A DNA stretch of 64,000 nucleotides from Pseudomonas antarctica (GCF_001647715.1 NZ_CP015600.1:6200001-6264000), one strand, 5' to 3'; numbered from the stretch's first letter, positions 18,213 to 28,519 are shown. Numbers and translations are program-made. Notes: generated from the sequence alone by a model not told the origin.

Positions 18213-19607
18213 ATGAGCACCGACAAGACCAACCAGTCCTGGGGCGGCCGCTTCAGTGAACCCGTCGACGCCTTCGTCGCCCGCTTCACCGCCTCCGTCA
18301 CCTTCGACCAGCGCCTGTACCGCCACGACATCATGGGCTCGATCGCCCACGCCACGATGCTGGCCAAGGTCGGCGTGCTGACCGACGCCGAGCGCGACAG
18401 CATCATCGACGGCCTGACTACCATTCGCGGTGAGATCGAGGCCGGCACGTTCGACTGGCGCATCGACCTGGAAGACGTGCACATGAACATCGAGGCCCGC
18501 CTCACCGATCGTATCGGTGTGACCGGCAAAAAACTGCACACCGGTCGCAGCCGTAACGACCAGGTGGCGACCGATATTCGCCTGTGGCTGCGCGACGAAA
18601 TCGACCTGATCCTGGCCGAAATCACGCGCCTGCAAAAAGGTTTGCTGGAGCAGGCCGAGCGTGAGTCGGACACCATCATGCCCGGCTTCACCCACCTGCA
18701 AACCGCACAGCCAGTGACCTTCGGCCACCACCTGCTGGCCTGGTTCGAAATGCTCAGCCGCGACTACGAGCGCCTGGTGGATTGCCGTAAACGCGCCAAC
18801 CGCATGCCATTGGGCAGCGCCGCGCTGGCGGGCACCACTTACCCGATCGACCGCGAGTACACCGCTCAACTGCTGGGTTTTGACGCCGTGGGCGGCAACT
18901 CCCTGGATGGCGTATCGGACCGCGACTTCGCCATCGAATTCTGCGCTGCCGCCAGCATCGCGATGATGCACCTGTCGCGTTTCTCCGAAGAGCTGGTGCT
19001 GTGGACCAGCGCGCAATTCCAATTCATCGACCTGCCGGATCGCTTCTGCACGGGCAGCTCGATCATGCCGCAAAAGAAAAACCCCGACGTGCCGGAGTTG
19101 GTGCGTGGCAAGAGCGGCCGTGTATTCGGCGCACTGATGGGCTTGCTGACCCTGATGAAGGGCCAGCCGCTGGCCTACAACAAGGACAATCAGGAAGACA
19201 AAGAGCCGCTGTTCGACGCTGCCGACACCTTGCGCGACTCGCTGCGTGCGTTTGCCGACATGATCCCCGCAATCAAGCCCAAGCACGCGATCATGCGTGA
19301 GGCGGCCTTGCGCGGTTTCTCTACTGCGACCGACCTGGCGGATTACCTGGTGCGCCGCGGCCTGCCGTTCCGTGACTGCCACGAAATCGTCGGCCATGCC
19401 GTCAAATACGGCGTGGACACCGGCAAGGACCTGGCGGAAATGAGCCTGGAAGAGCTGCGTCGTTTCAGCGACCAGATCGAGCAGGACGTATTTGCGGTGC
19501 TGACCCTGGAAGGCTCGGTGAATGCCCGTAACCACGTAGGCGGCACTGCACCGGCGCAGGTCAAGGCAGCCGTAGCGCGCGGCCAGGAACTGCTGGCCAG
19601 CCGCTAA
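18213..19607 (+). CDS. argH: Argininosuccinate lyase
   Basis: A 464-residue enzyme of the fumarase/aspartase superfamily that splits argininosuccinate into arginine and fumarate. It has the signature [12 protein letters not shown], the [11 protein letters not shown] region and F-T-H-L-Q-T-A-Q-P. Start [14 protein letters not shown] is typical. It ends close to a REP pair. Confidence 0.96.
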   Translation: MSTDKTNQSWGGRFSEPVDAFVARFTASVTFDQRLYRHDIMGSIAHATMLAKVGVLTDAERDSIIDGLTTIRGEIEAGTFDWRIDLEDVHMNIEARLTDRIGVTGKKLHTGRSRNDQVATDIRLWLRDEIDLILAEITRLQKGLLEQAERESDTIMPGFTHLQTAQPVTFGHHLLAWFEMLSRDYERLVDCRKRANRMPLGSAALAGTTYPIDREYTAQLLGFDAVGGNSLDGVSDRDFAIEFCAAASIAMMHLSRFSEELVLWTSAQFQFIDLPDRFCTGSSIMPQKKNPDVPELVRGKSGRVFGALMGLLTLMKGQPLAYNKDNQEDKEPLFDAADTLRDSLRAFADMIPAIKPKHAIMREAALRGFSTATDLADYLVRRGLPFRDCHEIVGHAVKYGVDTGKDLAEMSLEELRRFSDQIEQDVFAVLTLEGSVNARNHVGGTAPAQVKAAVARGQELLASR

Positions 19608-19611
19608 AAGC

Positions 19612-19693
19612 TTCACGAGCAAGCCCGCTTCCACTATTGACCGAGTTCCACCTCTGGGATGCAGTCGAATGTGGGAGCGGGCTTGCTCGCGAA
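19612..19693. repeat. REP pair, outward orientation
   Basis: A reverse-oriented REP (CGAGCAAGCCCGCTTCCAC, one base off consensus) at 19616-19634 and a forward REP at 19671-19693 (GTGGGAGCGGGCTTGCTCGC). The order of the two arms is opposite to that of the other pairs in this window. Confidence 0.85.
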
Positions 19694-19717
19694 GGCGTCA
19701 CCGCAGGCGCCAACTCG

Positions 19718-20377
19718 CTATTTCTTCGCCGCAATCATCGCCATAAACGCCGGCATCGCCGCTTCTCTGTCCGCCGCCACCTTCTGCGCGTTGGGCATGG
19801 CATGCAATCGCTCCAGCAGCGCTTTGGCCGCCGGCAGCTCAGCCAGCAAATCCAGGCCAAACAGCTTCTCGCCCACGCCACAGGCGAGGTTCACGCTGTA
19901 CATGAAATACAGATCGGCAATCGTAAAGCTCTCCCCCGCCACGTATGGCGCGAACTTACCGTGTCGACCTAAAGAAGCGATCCCCAACAGCAACTCGGCC
20001 TTGGATTTTTCCTTGATCGCATCCGGCACCGGCATACCGAAGAACGCCTCGGCGAAACACGCGCGCGCGGGCAGCTCGATATACAGCTCGATTTCCCTGC
20101 AGAACGCCAGCACTTGGGCACGTTGAAACGGGTCGGCCGGCAGCAACGAACGGCCCTCCTGGGTCTGCTCGATGTATTCGAGGATCACGCTGGTTTCGTT
20201 GATAAACCCCTGTTTCACGCCAAGAATCGGCACTTTGCCACGGGGGCTGACGGCAAGCGCCTCGGGCGTCTGGCTCGGGTAAAACGGTACTTCTTCAAAC
20301 GGCAGACCCTTCTCCATCAGCGCCAGCTTGACCATGTTGTAGTAGTTACTGACCGAAAATCCGTAAAGCTTGAGCAT
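19718..20377 (-). CDS. Glutathione S-transferase family protein
   Basis: A 219-residue protein with an N-terminal thioredoxin-like domain (L-K-L-Y-G-F-S-V-S-N-Y-Y-N, then G-K-V-P-I-L and the glutathione-binding E-T-S-V-I motif) and a C-terminal helical domain (F-T-I-A-D-L-Y-F-M-Y). The substrate cannot be predicted. It is a single gene with a REP pair past its 3' end. Confidence 0.88.
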   Translation of the reverse strand: MLKLYGFSVSNYYNMVKLALMEKGLPFEEVPFYPSQTPEALAVSPRGKVPILGVKQGFINETSVILEYIEQTQEGRSLLPADPFQRAQVLAFCREIELYIELPARACFAEAFFGMPVPDAIKEKSKAELLLGIASLGRHGKFAPYVAGESFTIADLYFMYSVNLACGVGEKLFGLDLLAELPAAKALLERLHAMPNAQKVAADREAAMPAFMAMIAAKK

Positions 20378-20503
20378 TGCGAATGCCTCCAGGCCGGGTG
20401 TGGGGTTGGCTGCAGAAGTTATAGAACGTCGCGCCCGACCTGACCAGCAGCATCACCTGCTTGAATGGAGGTAGACTGGCGCCCTTTCCTTGAGGAGCCT
20501 GCC

Positions 20504-20788
20504 ATGAGCGAGCCGACCGATATCGACAGCGACGAAGAAGAGTTCACCGAGAGCACACTGGTCCAAGCCATCGAAAACCAGATCGAAAGCGACAATCCGC
20601 CTGCCGCCAAAGCCACTTTGAATAAGCTCACGCTGGTGGGTTACGAACGCGAAGAGATTCTGAACCTCATGGCTCACGTATTGGCCGTGGAAATCGACAA
20701 GATGTTGGACGAAGACCGCGCATTCAATACCGAATGGTACGAAACAGCGCTGCGGGCGCTGCCGGAATTGCCACCGGAAAACGACTGA
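20504..20788 (+). CDS. Small acidic conserved hypothetical protein
   Basis: A 94-residue protein beginning M-S-E-P-T-D-I-D-S-D-E-E-E-F, strongly acidic at the N-terminus and then helical (A-K-A-T-L-N-K-L-T-L-V-G-Y-E-R-E-E-I-L-N-L-M-A-H-V-L-A-V-E-I-D). TGAGGAG lies seven bases before the ATG. It has no membrane segment or signal. I do not recognise a named family. Codon use and the strong RBS indicate a real gene. Confidence 0.75.
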   Translation: MSEPTDIDSDEEEFTESTLVQAIENQIESDNPPAAKATLNKLTLVGYEREEILNLMAHVLAVEIDKMLDEDRAFNTEWYETALRALPELPPEND

Positions 20789-20940
20789 ATCGAGCACCTT
20801 GGTGGCGAAGCAGCAGGCTTGCTCACCACAAAGGTGCGCCATATCAAGACCCACGACTTTCTCACTGGACAGCCCGGCAAAGTGCGTTCACCTTATGCCC
20901 TGCTAGCCTCTAATAAATTCTTAGAAAGTCTGGAGTCCTT

Positions 20941-21195
20941 ATGTCGTATACCCCTGAGTTGGTTGCCGAACTGGAAATCCTTGCACTCTTCAACCTGGGC
21001 AGCTCCCAGGAAGGTCTAAAAGTCCACCAGACCGCCGCACCCTCCGCCATCGCCGCCGCCAAACGCCTGTTCGAGAAAAAACTGATCGACCAGCCGGACG
21101 GGGGCTACCTGACCAGCCTTGGCCGGGACGCTGCCGAGCAGGCCCAAACCCTGTTGACCATTCTGACCACTGCCTCGACCAAAGAAGCCGCCTGA
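20941..21195 (+). CDS. TIGR02647 family protein
   Basis: An 84-residue protein (M-S-Y-T-P-E-L-V-A-E-L-E-I-L-A-L-F-N-L) with a helical layout and a central R-L-F-E-K-K-L-I-D segment, resembling a small winged-helix fold. It matches the TIGR02647 family, found next to cyaA in pseudomonads. The function is unknown; a DNA-binding role is a guess from shape. Confidence 0.7.
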   Translation: MSYTPELVAELEILALFNLGSSQEGLKVHQTAAPSAIAAAKRLFEKKLIDQPDGGYLTSLGRDAAEQAQTLLTILTTASTKEAA

Positions 21196-21363
21196 CACCT
21201 GTTACCGCCCATGGAGTCCGCCCTTTGCGGATTCCGAGGGCGCTGCTGTCCAGCGCTCAAAATTCTGACGTCAAAAACAATTTCCCTCTAAAACTCCTAC
21301 GCTACTGGCTGTAAACTCCTACACGGCCGCCCATGTCGGGCCCTGCGAGCCACCGAGTTCTAC

Positions 21364-24204
21364 ATGACCCGCACCCATGAGATCCGCCCCGACCTGGACG
21401 AAGGCATCGACCGCAAGGTGCTGGCTCAACTGCGCGCGCGCTTCATGGCCCTCAATGAAGGCCGCATGGCCCGGGCCGTCGAGGGGCTGACGCCACGCCA
21501 ACAAAGCGTGCTGACCCTGCTGCCGCTGTTTTTTCACGTCAATCATCCGCTGCTGCCCGGTTATGTCTCGGGCAGCACGCCGGCCGGGCTGTCGAACTTC
21601 GAACCTGACGCCCAAGCGCTCGCCGAAGCCCAGCGCCTGACCCGCTCGTTCTCTTACAAGGCACGCCACGGCAACCCGCCGCGGCCGATCCACGGCCTGT
21701 TTCTGATGGGCAGCCTCGGCACCCTGGCTCAGGCAGACCAAAGCGATATGGACGTGTGGGTATGCCACGCGCCCGACCTGGGCGAAAACGAGCTGGCTGA
21801 GCTGCGCAAAAAGTGCCAGTTGCTGGAAGCCTGGGCCTTGACCATGGGGGCCGAGGCGCATTTTTTCCTGATCGAGCCGACGCGCTTTGTGCTGGGTGAA
21901 CGCGACACACAACTGAGCTCCGATGACTGCGGCACCACTCAGCATTACTTGCTGCTGGATGAGTTCTACCGCACCGCAATCTGGCTCGCCGGGCGCACAC
22001 CCATCTGGTGGCTGGTGCCGGTCTACGAAGAACGTCGCTACGCCGAGTTCACTCACGCACTGATTTCCAAGCGCTTTATCCGCGCCGATGAAACCCTCGA
22101 CCTCGGTCACCTGGCCCAAATCCCCCCCGGCGAATTCATTGGCGCCGGGCTGTGGCAACTGTTCAAAGGCATCGAGTCGCCCTACAAATCGGTGCTCAAG
22201 TTACTGCTGACCGAGGTTTACGCCAACGAACACCCGAACGTGCATTGCCTGAGCCTGCGCTTCAAACGCTCGGTATTCGCCAATCAGATGGATCTGGATG
22301 AGTTGGACCCGTATATCGTGGTCTACCGCCGCATCGAGGAACACCTCAAGGTGCGTAACGAGCCCGAACGCCTGGAGTTGGTAAGACGCGCGCTGTACCT
22401 GAAGGTCAACCGCAAGCTCAGCGCCGGCCAACGCAGCACCAGTTGGCAGCGCCTATTAATGGAACGCCTGGCCCATGAATGGGGTTGGGACCAGCGCCAA
22501 CTGGCTCTGCTGGACAGTCGCAGCCAGTGGAAAGTGCGCCAGGTCGCCTCCGAACGCCGTGCGCTGGTCAATGAGCTGAATTACAGCTACCGCTTTCTCA
22601 CCCAGTTCGCTCGCACCGAGCAGACCGTCAGCCTGATTAACAAGCGCGACCTCAACGTGCTGGGCCGGCGCTTGTATGCGGCGTTTGAGCGCAAGGCCGG
22701 CAAAGTCGAATTCATCAACCCCGGCATCGCGCCGGACCTGGCCGAAGACACCCTGACCCTGGTGCAATCGCCCAACCGCAAGGAGCCCGGCCAGCATCAC
22801 TGGGGCCTGTACAACGGCAACCTTACGGCACTGGAATGGGAGCACTTCGCGCCGATCAAGCGCAGCCGCGACCTGCTGGAAATGCTCACCTGGTGCCACC
22901 GCAACGGCGTGATCGACAGCAGCACGCGCCTGGCGCTGCACCCGGGCGTCAGTGACATGACCGAATTCGAGCTGTTCAACCTGTTGGGCAGCCTGCAACA
23001 GACCATCGCCCTACCGTTGACCAGCGTCGATGAAGATCGCCTGCTGCGCTCGGCCATGCCGGAAGACGTGTTGTTGCTGATCAACGTCGGCGTTGACCCG
23101 CTCAAGCATCATCGCGACCTGAATATCCTGATGACCACCGAGCGTACCGACTCCTTGAGCTATGCCGGCGTGCGCGACAACCTGGTACTGACCCTGGATC
23201 AGGTGACGCTCAACAGTTGGAACGAGGTGATGGTCAGCCGCTATGACGGCCCCCACGCGTTGCTCGACTGCTTGCGTGACTACCTCAACCAACTGCCGCC
23301 GGACCATTTGCCACGGCTGCGGGTGCGCTGCTTCTGTCACAACCGTGCGCAGTTCATTGCCCAGCGCGTGGAAGAAATCTTCGATACGGCGCAGAGCCTC
23401 CTGCTGGGTCAGTCCAATCACCGCTACCTCCTGCAAGTGCAGCAGCACTATCACGTGATGGAACTGACCCCGGGCCAGGCCACTCATGTGTCGCTGCCGA
23501 CCCAGGACGCGCTGATCGCGTACCTCAGCGAAGAACTGGCCAGCTACAGCCCGCTGCACCTGGACGCCATGGCCCTGGAAGACCACGATCTGGCGCTGCT
23601 GTTGCCCATGGGCCAGGCCAATTGTGTACAGGTGTTCTACCGCGTCAATGAAGGCTTCGCCGAGTTGTATGTGCTGGATGAGTTCAACGCGCTGTGGCAG
23701 CAGCGCCTGCCATTTCATGACGAACAAAGCCTGCTGGCGCCGTTGCAGCGCTTTCTGCAATCGATCATCTACCGCCGTGAAGCGCTATCGCCGCTGGATA
23801 CGCAACAGACGCTGGGTGAAGTGCAAACTCTGTATTACCAACTGTTGCCGTCCGGCAGCAATCGCGCCCGCAGCATCGAGCCGCGGCCAGCCCCTCAAAA
23901 CCCGGCCAATAAGCCGTTTTATGACGTGCAGGCGATTATCGGCAAAGCGGCGCACGGCCAGGTGGGTATCACCCTGTACTGCAATCAGCGGGAGTTTTGC
24001 GAACTGGAGTTTGGCGACCAGTTGTTTGCGGTGGTCGCCCAGCAAATCGTCGGGCAGCGTCGGGAGACCGAGCGCTACCGCTGCTACATCACCGACCTGG
24101 ACCTGTCGGGCCTGCTCGGTGATGTGCAAAGCCCGAGCAACTTGTATCTGCGCTACAAGGCCGAGCTGGAGCTGTCGCTCAACAAGGCGTTGAACCAGGT
24201 TTAG
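21364..24204 (+). CDS. cyaA: Class I adenylate cyclase
   Basis: A 946-residue enterobacterial-type (class I) cyclase that makes cAMP from ATP. The catalytic N-terminal half has the nucleotidyltransferase motif G-S-x(10)-D-x-D (G116-S117, D128, D130), matching the position in E. coli CyaA. The C-terminal half is the regulatory region. The cAMP would act through Vfr/CRP. The stop overlaps the rnk stop by four bases in convergent orientation. Confidence 0.94.
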   Translation: MTRTHEIRPDLDEGIDRKVLAQLRARFMALNEGRMARAVEGLTPRQQSVLTLLPLFFHVNHPLLPGYVSGSTPAGLSNFEPDAQALAEAQRLTRSFSYKARHGNPPRPIHGLFLMGSLGTLAQADQSDMDVWVCHAPDLGENELAELRKKCQLLEAWALTMGAEAHFFLIEPTRFVLGERDTQLSSDDCGTTQHYLLLDEFYRTAIWLAGRTPIWWLVPVYEERRYAEFTHALISKRFIRADETLDLGHLAQIPPGEFIGAGLWQLFKGIESPYKSVLKLLLTEVYANEHPNVHCLSLRFKRSVFANQMDLDELDPYIVVYRRIEEHLKVRNEPERLELVRRALYLKVNRKLSAGQRSTSWQRLLMERLAHEWGWDQRQLALLDSRSQWKVRQVASERRALVNELNYSYRFLTQFARTEQTVSLINKRDLNVLGRRLYAAFERKAGKVEFINPGIAPDLAEDTLTLVQSPNRKEPGQHHWGLYNGNLTALEWEHFAPIKRSRDLLEMLTWCHRNGVIDSSTRLALHPGVSDMTEFELFNLLGSLQQTIALPLTSVDEDRLLRSAMPEDVLLLINVGVDPLKHHRDLNILMTTERTDSLSYAGVRDNLVLTLDQVTLNSWNEVMVSRYDGPHALLDCLRDYLNQLPPDHLPRLRVRCFCHNRAQFIAQRVEEIFDTAQSLLLGQSNHRYLLQVQQHYHVMELTPGQATHVSLPTQDALIAYLSEELASYSPLHLDAMALEDHDLALLLPMGQANCVQVFYRVNEGFAELYVLDEFNALWQQRLPFHDEQSLLAPLQRFLQSIIYRREALSPLDTQQTLGEVQTLYYQLLPSGSNRARSIEPRPAPQNPANKPFYDVQAIIGKAAHGQVGITLYCNQREFCELEFGDQLFAVVAQQIVGQRRETERYRCYITDLDLSGLLGDVQSPSNLYLRYKAELELSLNKALNQV

Positions 24205-24611
24205 AGAGGGAAGGCGCCGCCATCTTTGGGCTGGCCTTCAACGCTGAGCAATTCAAGCTTGAGGGTCTTGCCACCGGGTGCTGGCCAGTCGATGTGCTGA
24301 CCGACCTGCAGGCCCAGCAAGGCGCTGCCGACCGGAGCCAGAATCGAAATCTTGCCTTCGTCGGCATTCGCATCCTTGGGATAAACCAAGGTCAGGTGAC
24401 GCTCCTTGCCACTGCTTTCTTCACGGCAATGGACACGGGAGTTCATAGTCACGACGTCTCCCGACACTTCATCGTGGCCGACTGTTTCTGCGCGGTCGAG
24501 TTCGGCTTGCAACGCTTCGACGCCGGGAAACTCATCGCCCAAGCGGTCGATCAGTTGCTCCAGACGCTGCACGTCAAGACGGGTGAGGATGATGGAAGGT
24601 GCGGTGGTCAT
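24201..24611 (-). CDS. rnk: Regulator of nucleoside diphosphate kinase
   Basis: A 136-residue GreA-like protein. It has an N-terminal coiled coil (about 5-50) and a C-terminal FKBP-like domain (R-H-L-T-L-V-Y-P-x-D-A-N, I-S-I-L-A-P-V-G-S-A-L-L-G-L). Rnk binds RNA polymerase near the secondary channel and affects nucleotide pools and alginate in P. aeruginosa. Confidence 0.93.
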   Translation of the reverse strand: MTTAPSIILTRLDVQRLEQLIDRLGDEFPGVEALQAELDRAETVGHDEVSGDVVTMNSRVHCREESSGKERHLTLVYPKDANADEGKISILAPVGSALLGLQVGQHIDWPAPGGKTLKLELLSVEGQPKDGGAFPL

Positions 24612-24645
24612 GATTCAGGCAGACTCCTTTTTTCTGCACAAAAAA

Positions 24646-24674
24646 GCAAAACCCCGCCAGGAAAAGGCGGGGTT
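24646..24674 (-). terminator. Intrinsic terminator for cyaY-DUF1289
   Basis: The stem ACCCCGCC and its complement GGCGGGGT surround a seven-base loop; on the minus strand it continues TTTGCTTTTTT. It ends transcripts from cyaY/DUF1289 just before rnk. Confidence 0.85.
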
Positions 24675-24742
24675 CTCACGGACCTCGATGATTTGAGGTG
24701 TAGCCGGACACTACCACAGCGTCACAAATAAACAAGACGGCC

Positions 24743-24967
24743 TCAAGCGCGCTCCCGGCGCTGCTCGGCCTCGGCACAGATCACGCGGCGCCGTGCGTCG
24801 TCGGCAGAGCGCCATTCACGGATGTCTTCCACATGGCGGAAGCAGCCGAGGCAGACTTTTTGCTCGTCCAGGCGACACAAACTGATACAAGGTGACGGCA
24901 CCGCCGGGCTGACATTGCTGAACAGCGGCTTGGGCGGGCGTACAGGTGCAGGCTGGGTCACGATCAA
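24743..24967 (-). CDS. DUF1289 domain protein
   Basis: A 74-residue protein with the DUF1289 cysteine pattern C-I-S-L-C-R-L-D and C-L-G-C-F-R, probably a small metal site, followed by a charged helix ending R-R-V-I-C-A-E-A. The ATG overlaps the cyaY stop (ATGA). Linkage to frataxin suggests iron or Fe-S handling, which is inference. Confidence 0.85.
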   Translation of the reverse strand: MIVTQPAPVRPPKPLFSNVSPAVPSPCISLCRLDEQKVCLGCFRHVEDIREWRSADDARRRVICAEAEQRRERA

Positions 24968-25296
24968 ATCTCGTCGAAGTCCAAGTCGGCGCCGGACTGT
25001 TCTTTCGTGAGGCGAGCAAGCATTTCGCTCAGCAGCTCGTCAGTGGTGTCGTGCGCCCAGCGATTTTCCTCTTCATCGTAGTCGAAGTGAAAACCACCCG
25101 AGCGGGCTGCCAGCCACAACTGGCGCAGCGGTTCCTGGCGACTGAAGATCAGTTGGGTGCCGTTTTCAAACTTGACCGTCAGCACGCCGGCCGAGTTTTC
25201 CAGGTCCACGTCCAGGCCGCTGTCGTCGAAAATATCTTCCAGCGCCTGCTGGGTCGAATCCACCAGGTCGTGAAAACGGGCTTCGGTCAAACTCAT
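24964..25296 (-). CDS. cyaY: Frataxin homologue CyaY
   Basis: A 110-residue frataxin-fold protein: an acidic first helix (M-S-L-T-E-A-R-F-H-D-L-V-D-S-T-Q-Q-A-L-E-D) and beta sheet with the conserved Q-L-I-F-S-R-Q-E-P-L-R-Q-L-W-L-A motif. It binds iron and modulates Fe-S cluster assembly on IscU/IscS. It is translationally coupled to the DUF1289 gene and divergent from lptM. Confidence 0.95.
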   Translation of the reverse strand: MSLTEARFHDLVDSTQQALEDIFDDSGLDVDLENSAGVLTVKFENGTQLIFSRQEPLRQLWLAARSGGFHFDYDEEENRWAHDTTDELLSEMLARLTKEQSGADLDFDEI

Positions 25297-25534
25297 TGTG
25301 GCAACCTCAAAAGTGTCTGGTTTTGCTCAAGCGCCGCACGATACGGGCGAGCCCCGCTGATTGCAAAGGATACCGAGTTCATTACCGATGACAGTATGAA
25401 ATATCCGCGACCATCGTAGCCTGCTTCCCAACTATCTCGGCAAACCCCCGCCGGACGGGTATTCCGGCGCATAGGCAAGCTGGCGGGTGGTCGGTATACT
25501 CGGGCGCAATTAATGCATATTCAAGGATTTCGCC

Positions 25535-25696
25535 ATGAAGCGCCTGATCTCTTCCCTTGCTGCGCTCGTCGCGGTCGCTTGCCTCGTTAGTGCCTGTGGT
25601 CAAAAAGGTCCGCTGTACCTGCCCGATGACAGCAAAGACCCAAATGACCAGGCGCAAACGTCGCAGTCCAAAGCGCACAAGCACGACACCTATTAA
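25535..25696 (+). CDS. lptM: Small lipoprotein LptM (LppL/YifL family)
   Basis: A 53-residue lipoprotein. The signal ends in a lipobox V-S-A-C, and the mature end is the family-defining [10 protein letters not shown], then a charged linker. In E. coli LptM stabilises the LptD/E LPS translocon. The position immediately upstream of lysA-dapF matches lppL of P. aeruginosa. AAGGATTT precedes the ATG. Confidence 0.92.
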   Translation: MKRLISSLAALVAVACLVSACGQKGPLYLPDDSKDPNDQAQTSQSKAHKHDTY

Positions 25697-25705
25697 GGGA
25701 AACTC

Positions 25706-26953
25706 ATGGACGCTTTTAACTACCGGGACGGCGAGCTGTTCGCGGAAGGCGTGGCGCTGTCCGCGATTGCCGAGCGCTTTGGCACCCCGACCTATGTGTA
25801 CTCCCGTGCGCACATCGAAGCCCAATACCGTAGCTTTACCGACGCTCTGGAAGGCACGCCGAGCCTGGTGTGCTACGCCGTCAAGGCCAACTCCAACCTG
25901 GGCGTACTGAATGTCCTGGCGCGCTTGGGCGCTGGTTTCGACATCGTCTCCCGTGGTGAGCTGGAACGGGTACTGGCTGCCGGTGGCACGCCGGACAAGA
26001 TCGTGTTTTCCGGCGTCGGCAAAAGCCGCGAAGACATGCGCCGCGCCCTCGAAGTCGGCGTGCATTGCTTCAACGTCGAGTCCACCGACGAGCTGGAGCG
26101 CCTGCAGGTCGTCGCTGCCGAGATGGGCGTTCGCGCGCCGATCTCCCTGCGCGTCAACCCGGACGTCGATGCCGGCACTCACCCGTACATTTCCACCGGT
26201 CTCAAAGAGAACAAGTTCGGCATCGCCATTGCCGACGCCGAGGACGTGTACATCCGTGCCGCGCAATTGCCGAACCTGGAAGTGCTGGGCGTCGACTGCC
26301 ATATCGGCTCGCAACTGACCACCCTGCCACCGTTCCTGGACGCCCTCGACCGCCTGCTGGCGCTGACCGAGCGCCTTGGCGAGTGCGGCATCTACCTGCA
26401 ACACATCGACCTCGGTGGTGGTGTAGGCGTGCGTTATCGCGATGAAGAGCCACCACAGATCGCCGACTACATCCAGGCCGTGCGCGAGCGCACCGAAGGC
26501 CGCGGCCTGACCCTGATGTTCGAGCCGGGCCGTTATATCGTCGCCAATGCCAGCGTACTGCTGACCCAGGTCGAATACCTCAAGCACACCGAGTACAAGG
26601 ATTTCGCCATCGTCGACGCGGCGATGAACGACCTTATTCGCCCGGCGCTCTATCAGGCCTGGATGGATGTGACTGCGGTCAAGCCACGTACTGGCGAAGG
26701 TCGCAACTACGACATCGTCGGCCCGATCTGCGAGACCGGCGACTTCCTGGCCAAGGATCGTCAACTGGCCCTGGAAGAAGGCGACCTGCTGGCTGTGCAT
26801 TCGGCCGGTGCCTACGGGTTTGTCATGAGCTCCAACTACAACACTCGCGGCCGTGCCGCCGAGGTGCTGGTGGACGGTGATCAAGCGTTTGAAGTGCGTC
26901 GCCGCGAGACGGTAGCCGAGTTGTATGCTGGCGAAAGCCTGCTGCCGGAGTAA
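25706..26953 (+). CDS. lysA: Diaminopimelate decarboxylase
   Basis: A 415-residue PLP enzyme of fold III that makes lysine from meso-diaminopimelate. The PLP lysine is in Y-A-V-K-A-N-S-N. H-I-G-S-Q, the glycine-rich phosphate loop L-G-G-G-V-G-V and E-P-G-R are present, and the active-site cysteine is in C-E-T-G-D. It follows lptM by nine bases. Confidence 0.97.
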   Translation: MDAFNYRDGELFAEGVALSAIAERFGTPTYVYSRAHIEAQYRSFTDALEGTPSLVCYAVKANSNLGVLNVLARLGAGFDIVSRGELERVLAAGGTPDKIVFSGVGKSREDMRRALEVGVHCFNVESTDELERLQVVAAEMGVRAPISLRVNPDVDAGTHPYISTGLKENKFGIAIADAEDVYIRAAQLPNLEVLGVDCHIGSQLTTLPPFLDALDRLLALTERLGECGIYLQHIDLGGGVGVRYRDEEPPQIADYIQAVRERTEGRGLTLMFEPGRYIVANASVLLTQVEYLKHTEYKDFAIVDAAMNDLIRPALYQAWMDVTAVKPRTGEGRNYDIVGPICETGDFLAKDRQLALEEGDLLAVHSAGAYGFVMSSNYNTRGRAAEVLVDGDQAFEVRRRETVAELYAGESLLPE

Positions 26954-26956
26954 GCC

Positions 26957-27787
26957 ATGCTGCTGCGTTTTACCAAGATGCACGGGCTGGGCAATGATTT
27001 CATGGTTCTCGACCTGGTCAGCCAGCACGCGCATATCCTGCCCAAGCACGCTAAACAATGGGGCGACCGTCACACCGGTATCGGCTTCGACCAATTGCTG
27101 ATCGTTGAGGCGCCAAGCAACCCGGAGGTGGATTTCCGTTACCGGATCTTCAACTCCGACGGTTCCGAAGTGGAACAGTGCGGCAACGGCGCGCGCTGCT
27201 TCGCCCGCTTTGTGCTGGACAAACGCCTGACCGCCAAGCGGCAGATTCGCGTCGAGACCAAGAGCGGTGTGATCGAGCTGGATATTCGCAGCGACGGCCA
27301 GATCAGCGTCAACATGGGTGAACCACGCCTGGTGCCGGCGGATATACCGTTTCAGGCCACCGAGCAGGCCACGCGTTACGCGCTGGACGTTGATGGCAAG
27401 ACGGTGGATATCGCTGCCGTGTCGATGGGCAACCCCCACGCGGTACTGCGGGTCAACGACATCAATAACGCCCCCGTGCATGAACTGGGGCCGAAGATCG
27501 AGCATCACCCGCGCTTTCCGGCACGGGTCAATGTGGGCTTTCTGCAGGTGATCGACCGTTCCCGCGCGCAACTGCGTGTATGGGAACGCGGTGCCGGCGA
27601 AACCCAGGCGTGCGGCACCGGTGCTTGCGCCGCCGCCGTCGCCGCGATCAGCCAGGGGTGGATGGATTCGCCACTGCTGATCGACCTGCCCGGCGGACGC
27701 TTGTCCATCGAATGGGCAGGCCCTGGCCACCCGGTGATGATGACCGGGCCGGCCTCGCGCGTATACGAAGGACAGGTCCGTCTATGA
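26957..27787 (+). CDS. dapF: Diaminopimelate epimerase
   Basis: A 276-residue enzyme converting LL- to meso-diaminopimelate for lysine and peptidoglycan. The two catalytic cysteines are in the symmetrical C-G-N-G-A-R-C and A-C-G-T-G-A-C motifs, and the N-terminus M-H-G-L-G-N-D-F is standard. It lies three bases after lysA. Confidence 0.97.
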   Translation: MLLRFTKMHGLGNDFMVLDLVSQHAHILPKHAKQWGDRHTGIGFDQLLIVEAPSNPEVDFRYRIFNSDGSEVEQCGNGARCFARFVLDKRLTAKRQIRVETKSGVIELDIRSDGQISVNMGEPRLVPADIPFQATEQATRYALDVDGKTVDIAAVSMGNPHAVLRVNDINNAPVHELGPKIEHHPRFPARVNVGFLQVIDRSRAQLRVWERGAGETQACGTGACAAAVAAISQGWMDSPLLIDLPGGRLSIEWAGPGHPVMMTGPASRVYEGQVRL

Positions 27788-27800
27788 GTGAGCCAAGCTA

Positions 27801-28517
27801 ATGACCGATAAGCCTCAAGTACCCGCCGAAACGTCCCCGAGCGAAAGTCTGGAGGCCGCTGCTGTCGCGGCGTACCTTGAGGCTAATCCGGACTTCTTCG
27901 TCGAACATGAAGAACTGCTGCCCGCCCTGCGCATTCCCCACCAGCGCGGCGATACCGTGTCGCTGGTGGAGCGGCAGATGAAGATCCTGCGCGAGCGCAA
28001 TATCGAAATGCGCCACAAGCTCTCGCACCTGATGGACGTGGCCCGCGACAACGACCGTCTTTTCGACAAGACCCGTCGCCTGATTCTTACCCTGATGGAT
28101 GCCACCAGCCTCGAAGAAACGGTCATTGCCGTGGAAGACAGCCTGCGCCAGGACTTCCAGGTGCCGTTTGTCAGCCTGATTCTGTTCAGCGACAACCCGA
28201 TGCCGGTGGGTCGCTGGGTCAGCGGCGGCGAAGCACAGACGGCTATCGGCGGCCTGCTCTCCGAAGGCAAGACCATCAGCGGCACCCTGCGCGAGCACGA
28301 ACTGGATTTCCTGTTTGGCGCTGAACAGCGCAAGCAGATCGGCTCCACTGCCGTGGTTGCTCTCAGCCATCAAGGCCTGCACGGTGTATTGGCCATCGCC
28401 AGTCGTGATCCTCAGCACTACAAAAGCTCGGTGGGCACGCTGTTTCTGACCTACATCGCTGAAGTGCTGGGCCGGGTCCTGCCGCGCTTTACCACTGCCT
28501 TGCGCGCGGTGCGCTAG
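27801..28517 (+). CDS. yigA: DUF484 family protein (YigA)
   Basis: A 238-residue protein with an N-terminal helix and [17 protein letters not shown] motif, a coiled coil (about 50-95) and a GAF-like C-terminal domain. It matches DUF484, encoded between dapF and xerC in many gammaproteobacteria as in E. coli yigA. Its function is unknown. Confidence 0.9.
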   Translation: MTDKPQVPAETSPSESLEAAAVAAYLEANPDFFVEHEELLPALRIPHQRGDTVSLVERQMKILRERNIEMRHKLSHLMDVARDNDRLFDKTRRLILTLMDATSLEETVIAVEDSLRQDFQVPFVSLILFSDNPMPVGRWVSGGEAQTAIGGLLSEGKTISGTLREHELDFLFGAEQRKQIGSTAVVALSHQGLHGVLAIASRDPQHYKSSVGTLFLTYIAEVLGRVLPRFTTALRAVR

Positions 28518-28519
28518 CC

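Noticed and set aside
18162..19634. Minus-strand frame covering argH
   Set aside because: Antisense to a fully conserved argininosuccinate lyase; no recognisable domain.
21196..21363. Stem-loop near 21215-21245 as a terminator before cyaA
   Set aside because: An imperfect GC-rich hairpin is possible but no T run follows.
25382..27730. 782-codon minus-strand frame opposite lptM-lysA-dapF
   Set aside because: Three conserved genes explain the same DNA on the plus strand; the antisense product is His/Gln/Val-rich with no domain.
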